Source: Nanobdellota archaeon (GTDB lineage Archaea > Nanobdellota > Nanobdellia > Pacearchaeales > GW2011-AR1). From it: a stretch of DNA of 5,850 nt. A model generated the notes under the pieces. The model worked only from the letters and a program-made list of their open reading frames with translations. It had not been told where the DNA came from and ran no database searches. Below, piece by piece: positions 5,077 to 5,850 of the stretch (within the stretch, counting starts at the first letter, position 1; the number at the start of each line of letters is the position of its first letter). The stretch is from positions 1 to 5,850 of the forward strand of contig JAHIVR010000055.1 in the NCBI GenBank assembly GCA_018816625.1. Direction: 5' to 3'. The translations under genes and the position numbers were made by a program.

Positions 5077-5721
5077 TTATTTCACCTTTTTTGAAAGTTT
5101 AAATACAGACTCATAAAACTCTTCAAGATTCTTCCCTTGTTTTGCACTTATTCCAACAACATCATATTCTGGAAATGCAGCCTCAACCTTTTTTACGTCT
5201 GCCTTCCTTAAGTCTATTTTATTAGCAACTATTAGCACAGGTATCTTTCTTGCAACAAGGTTACCTATTATAGTTATATTAACCTGGTTATAAGGGTTCT
5301 CAGAAGCGTCCAAGACTATTACAACCACATCCATATCATCCAACCACTTAATACTCTCAACAACCCCCTGCGTTGCTTCTTTAGCCCTCTTCTTTGCTTC
5401 CTTTTTACCCATTTTATACTTAAGGAAATCCTCGTAATCTATTTTTGTGGCGATTCCAGGAGTGTCTATCATCTTAAAAATCATTTTTTTCCCTTTGTAT
5501 TCTATCTCAACCTTCTCCTTAAACTGAACATTTCTTGTCTCGTGTGGAACTTTGCTCACATTTCCCAACTCTTCCCCAGTAAAATCCTTACATATTCTAT
5601 TAGCTAAACTAGTCTTTCCAGCATTTGGAGGGCCGTAAAATCCCAGTTTTATATCCTTCTTTTGTTTAAACATGCTAGAAAATATCTTTTTAAAGAAATT
5701 TTTAAAAATCTTTATAGCCAT
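5077..5721 (-). CDS. Era-like GTP-binding protein
   Basis: A 214-residue TRAFAC-class GTPase related to Era and Der. The GTP motifs are complete: G1 GPPNAGKTS (30-38), a likely G2 threonine in PHETRN (T62), G3 DTPG (86-89), G4 NKID (167-170) and G5 SAK (192-194). Residues 1-22 form a basic amphipathic helix (IKIFKNFFKKIFSSMFKQKK) that could touch membrane or RNA. Residues 100-118 are a lysine-rich insertion (KYKMGKKEAKKRAKEA) between G3 and G4. There is no KH domain as in bacterial Era, so the RNA target, if any, must be bound in another way, perhaps by the neighbouring zinc-ribbon or DUF2073 proteins. It is the first gene of the minus-strand operon. The start fits a TATA box 26 nt upstream. 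The precise biological role of this archaeal subfamily is not known to me. Confidence 0.92.
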   Translation of the reverse strand: MAIKIFKNFFKKIFSSMFKQKKDIKLGFYGPPNAGKTSLANRICKDFTGEELGNVSKVPHETRNVQFKEKVEIEYKGKKMIFKMIDTPGIATKIDYEDFLKYKMGKKEAKKRAKEATQGVVESIKWLDDMDVVVIVLDASENPYNQVNITIIGNLVARKIPVLIVANKIDLRKADVKKVEAAFPEYDVVGISAKQGKNLEEFYESVFKLSKKVK

Positions 5722-5742
5722 AGTATAAAATTGAGAAGCAAG

Positions 5743-5750
5743 TTTATAAA
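5743..5750 (-). promoter_or_regulatory. TATA box and BRE for the GTPase operon
   Basis: The palindromic TTTATAAA is centred about 26 nt upstream of the GTPase ATG, with TGAAATA just before it on the minus strand (5757-5751) as a BRE. There is no Shine-Dalgarno site, so the mRNA probably starts at or next to the ATG (leaderless). This is the best promoter in the window. Confidence 0.65.
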
Positions 5751-5767
5751 TATTTCACTACTAGAGG

Positions 5768-5850
5768 CTATATTCCTATAGTTTTCTCCGTCGTGGTCTT
5801 AGATTTCTCCCTTTTAATCTTGGGTGTACAGGCATGGGTGCTGCCCGGGG
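5768..5850 (-). other. Possible 3' end of an unidentified minus-strand gene, cut by the window edge
   Basis: Two minus-strand frames stay open from the right edge. One ends at TAG 5768 and reads PGSTHACTPKIKRE then KSKTTTEKTIGI. The other ends at TAG 5776 and reads PRAAPMPVHPRLKG then RNLRPRRRKL, very basic. Both look like possible tails of nucleic-acid-binding proteins, and neither is one I can name. The outer 30 bases are much richer in G and C than the rest of the window, which also fits a structured RNA. A plus-strand ATG at 5833 (MGAAR) is a third option. With about 80 bases visible the choice cannot be made. Confidence 0.3.

Noticed and set aside
5768..5781. Short inverted repeat CTATA-ttcc-TATAG
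   Set aside because: Only five AT-rich base pairs; expected by chance in this composition.
5810..5850. Signal recognition particle RNA or tRNA at the right edge
   Set aside because: A short stretch vaguely resembles an SRP RNA 5' segment, but no matching helices or tRNA arms could be built from the visible bases.

Overview
The window looks like AT-rich archaeal chromosome, most likely from a DPANN-type lineage (Woesearchaeota/Pacearchaeota-like); that placement is an inference. The support is a class I (archaeal-type) CCA-adding enzyme, a TrmB-family regulator, an Era-like GTPase / DUF2073 / zinc-ribbon DUF2072 cluster that I know from archaea, and TATA-like boxes 24-27 nt upstream of several start codons, as expected for leaderless archaeal mRNAs. 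No rRNA, tRNA, CRISPR array or insertion sequence was seen.

Layout. On the plus strand, 11-1853 holds five tightly packed genes: a small unknown protein, a TrmB-like regulator, two more small unknown proteins (one with four cysteines) and a small protein with an N-terminal export signal. All four junctions are the same heptamer TAAAATG, meaning stop, one A, start. On the minus strand, transcription runs right to left from about 5721: Era-like GTPase, DUF2073 protein, an inserted stretch (a second DUF2073 3' end, a 49-residue ORF and an HNH endonuclease gene), the zinc-ribbon DUF2072 protein, and the CCA-adding enzyme. The two operons converge and overlap by 11 bp at their stop codons (1843-1853). 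The right edge (5768-5850) may hold the 3' end of another minus-strand gene, which I could not identify.

The most interesting part is 3555-4624. A mobile-type HNH gene sits between two genes that normally belong together. Its last codons run through the Shine-Dalgarno site and start of the zinc-ribbon gene. The true start of that gene appears to be an ATT codon: an ideal GGAGGT lies 8 nt upstream, and the ATT start restores the first CxxC of a two-knuckle zinc site that the first ATG would lose. On the other side of the inserted stretch, just after the DUF2073 stop codon, lies a second copy of the DUF2073 3' end. It keeps 15 of the last 17 amino acids, but eight codons are synonymously different, seven of them consecutive. 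This points to recombination with a diverged relative, or to a recoded replacement end carried by a mobile endonuclease, rather than a recent local duplication.

The housekeeping logic of the minus-strand operon is probably RNA or ribosome related (GTPase, zinc ribbon, tRNA CCA end synthesis). The role of the plus-strand operon is unknown beyond having its own transcription regulator.
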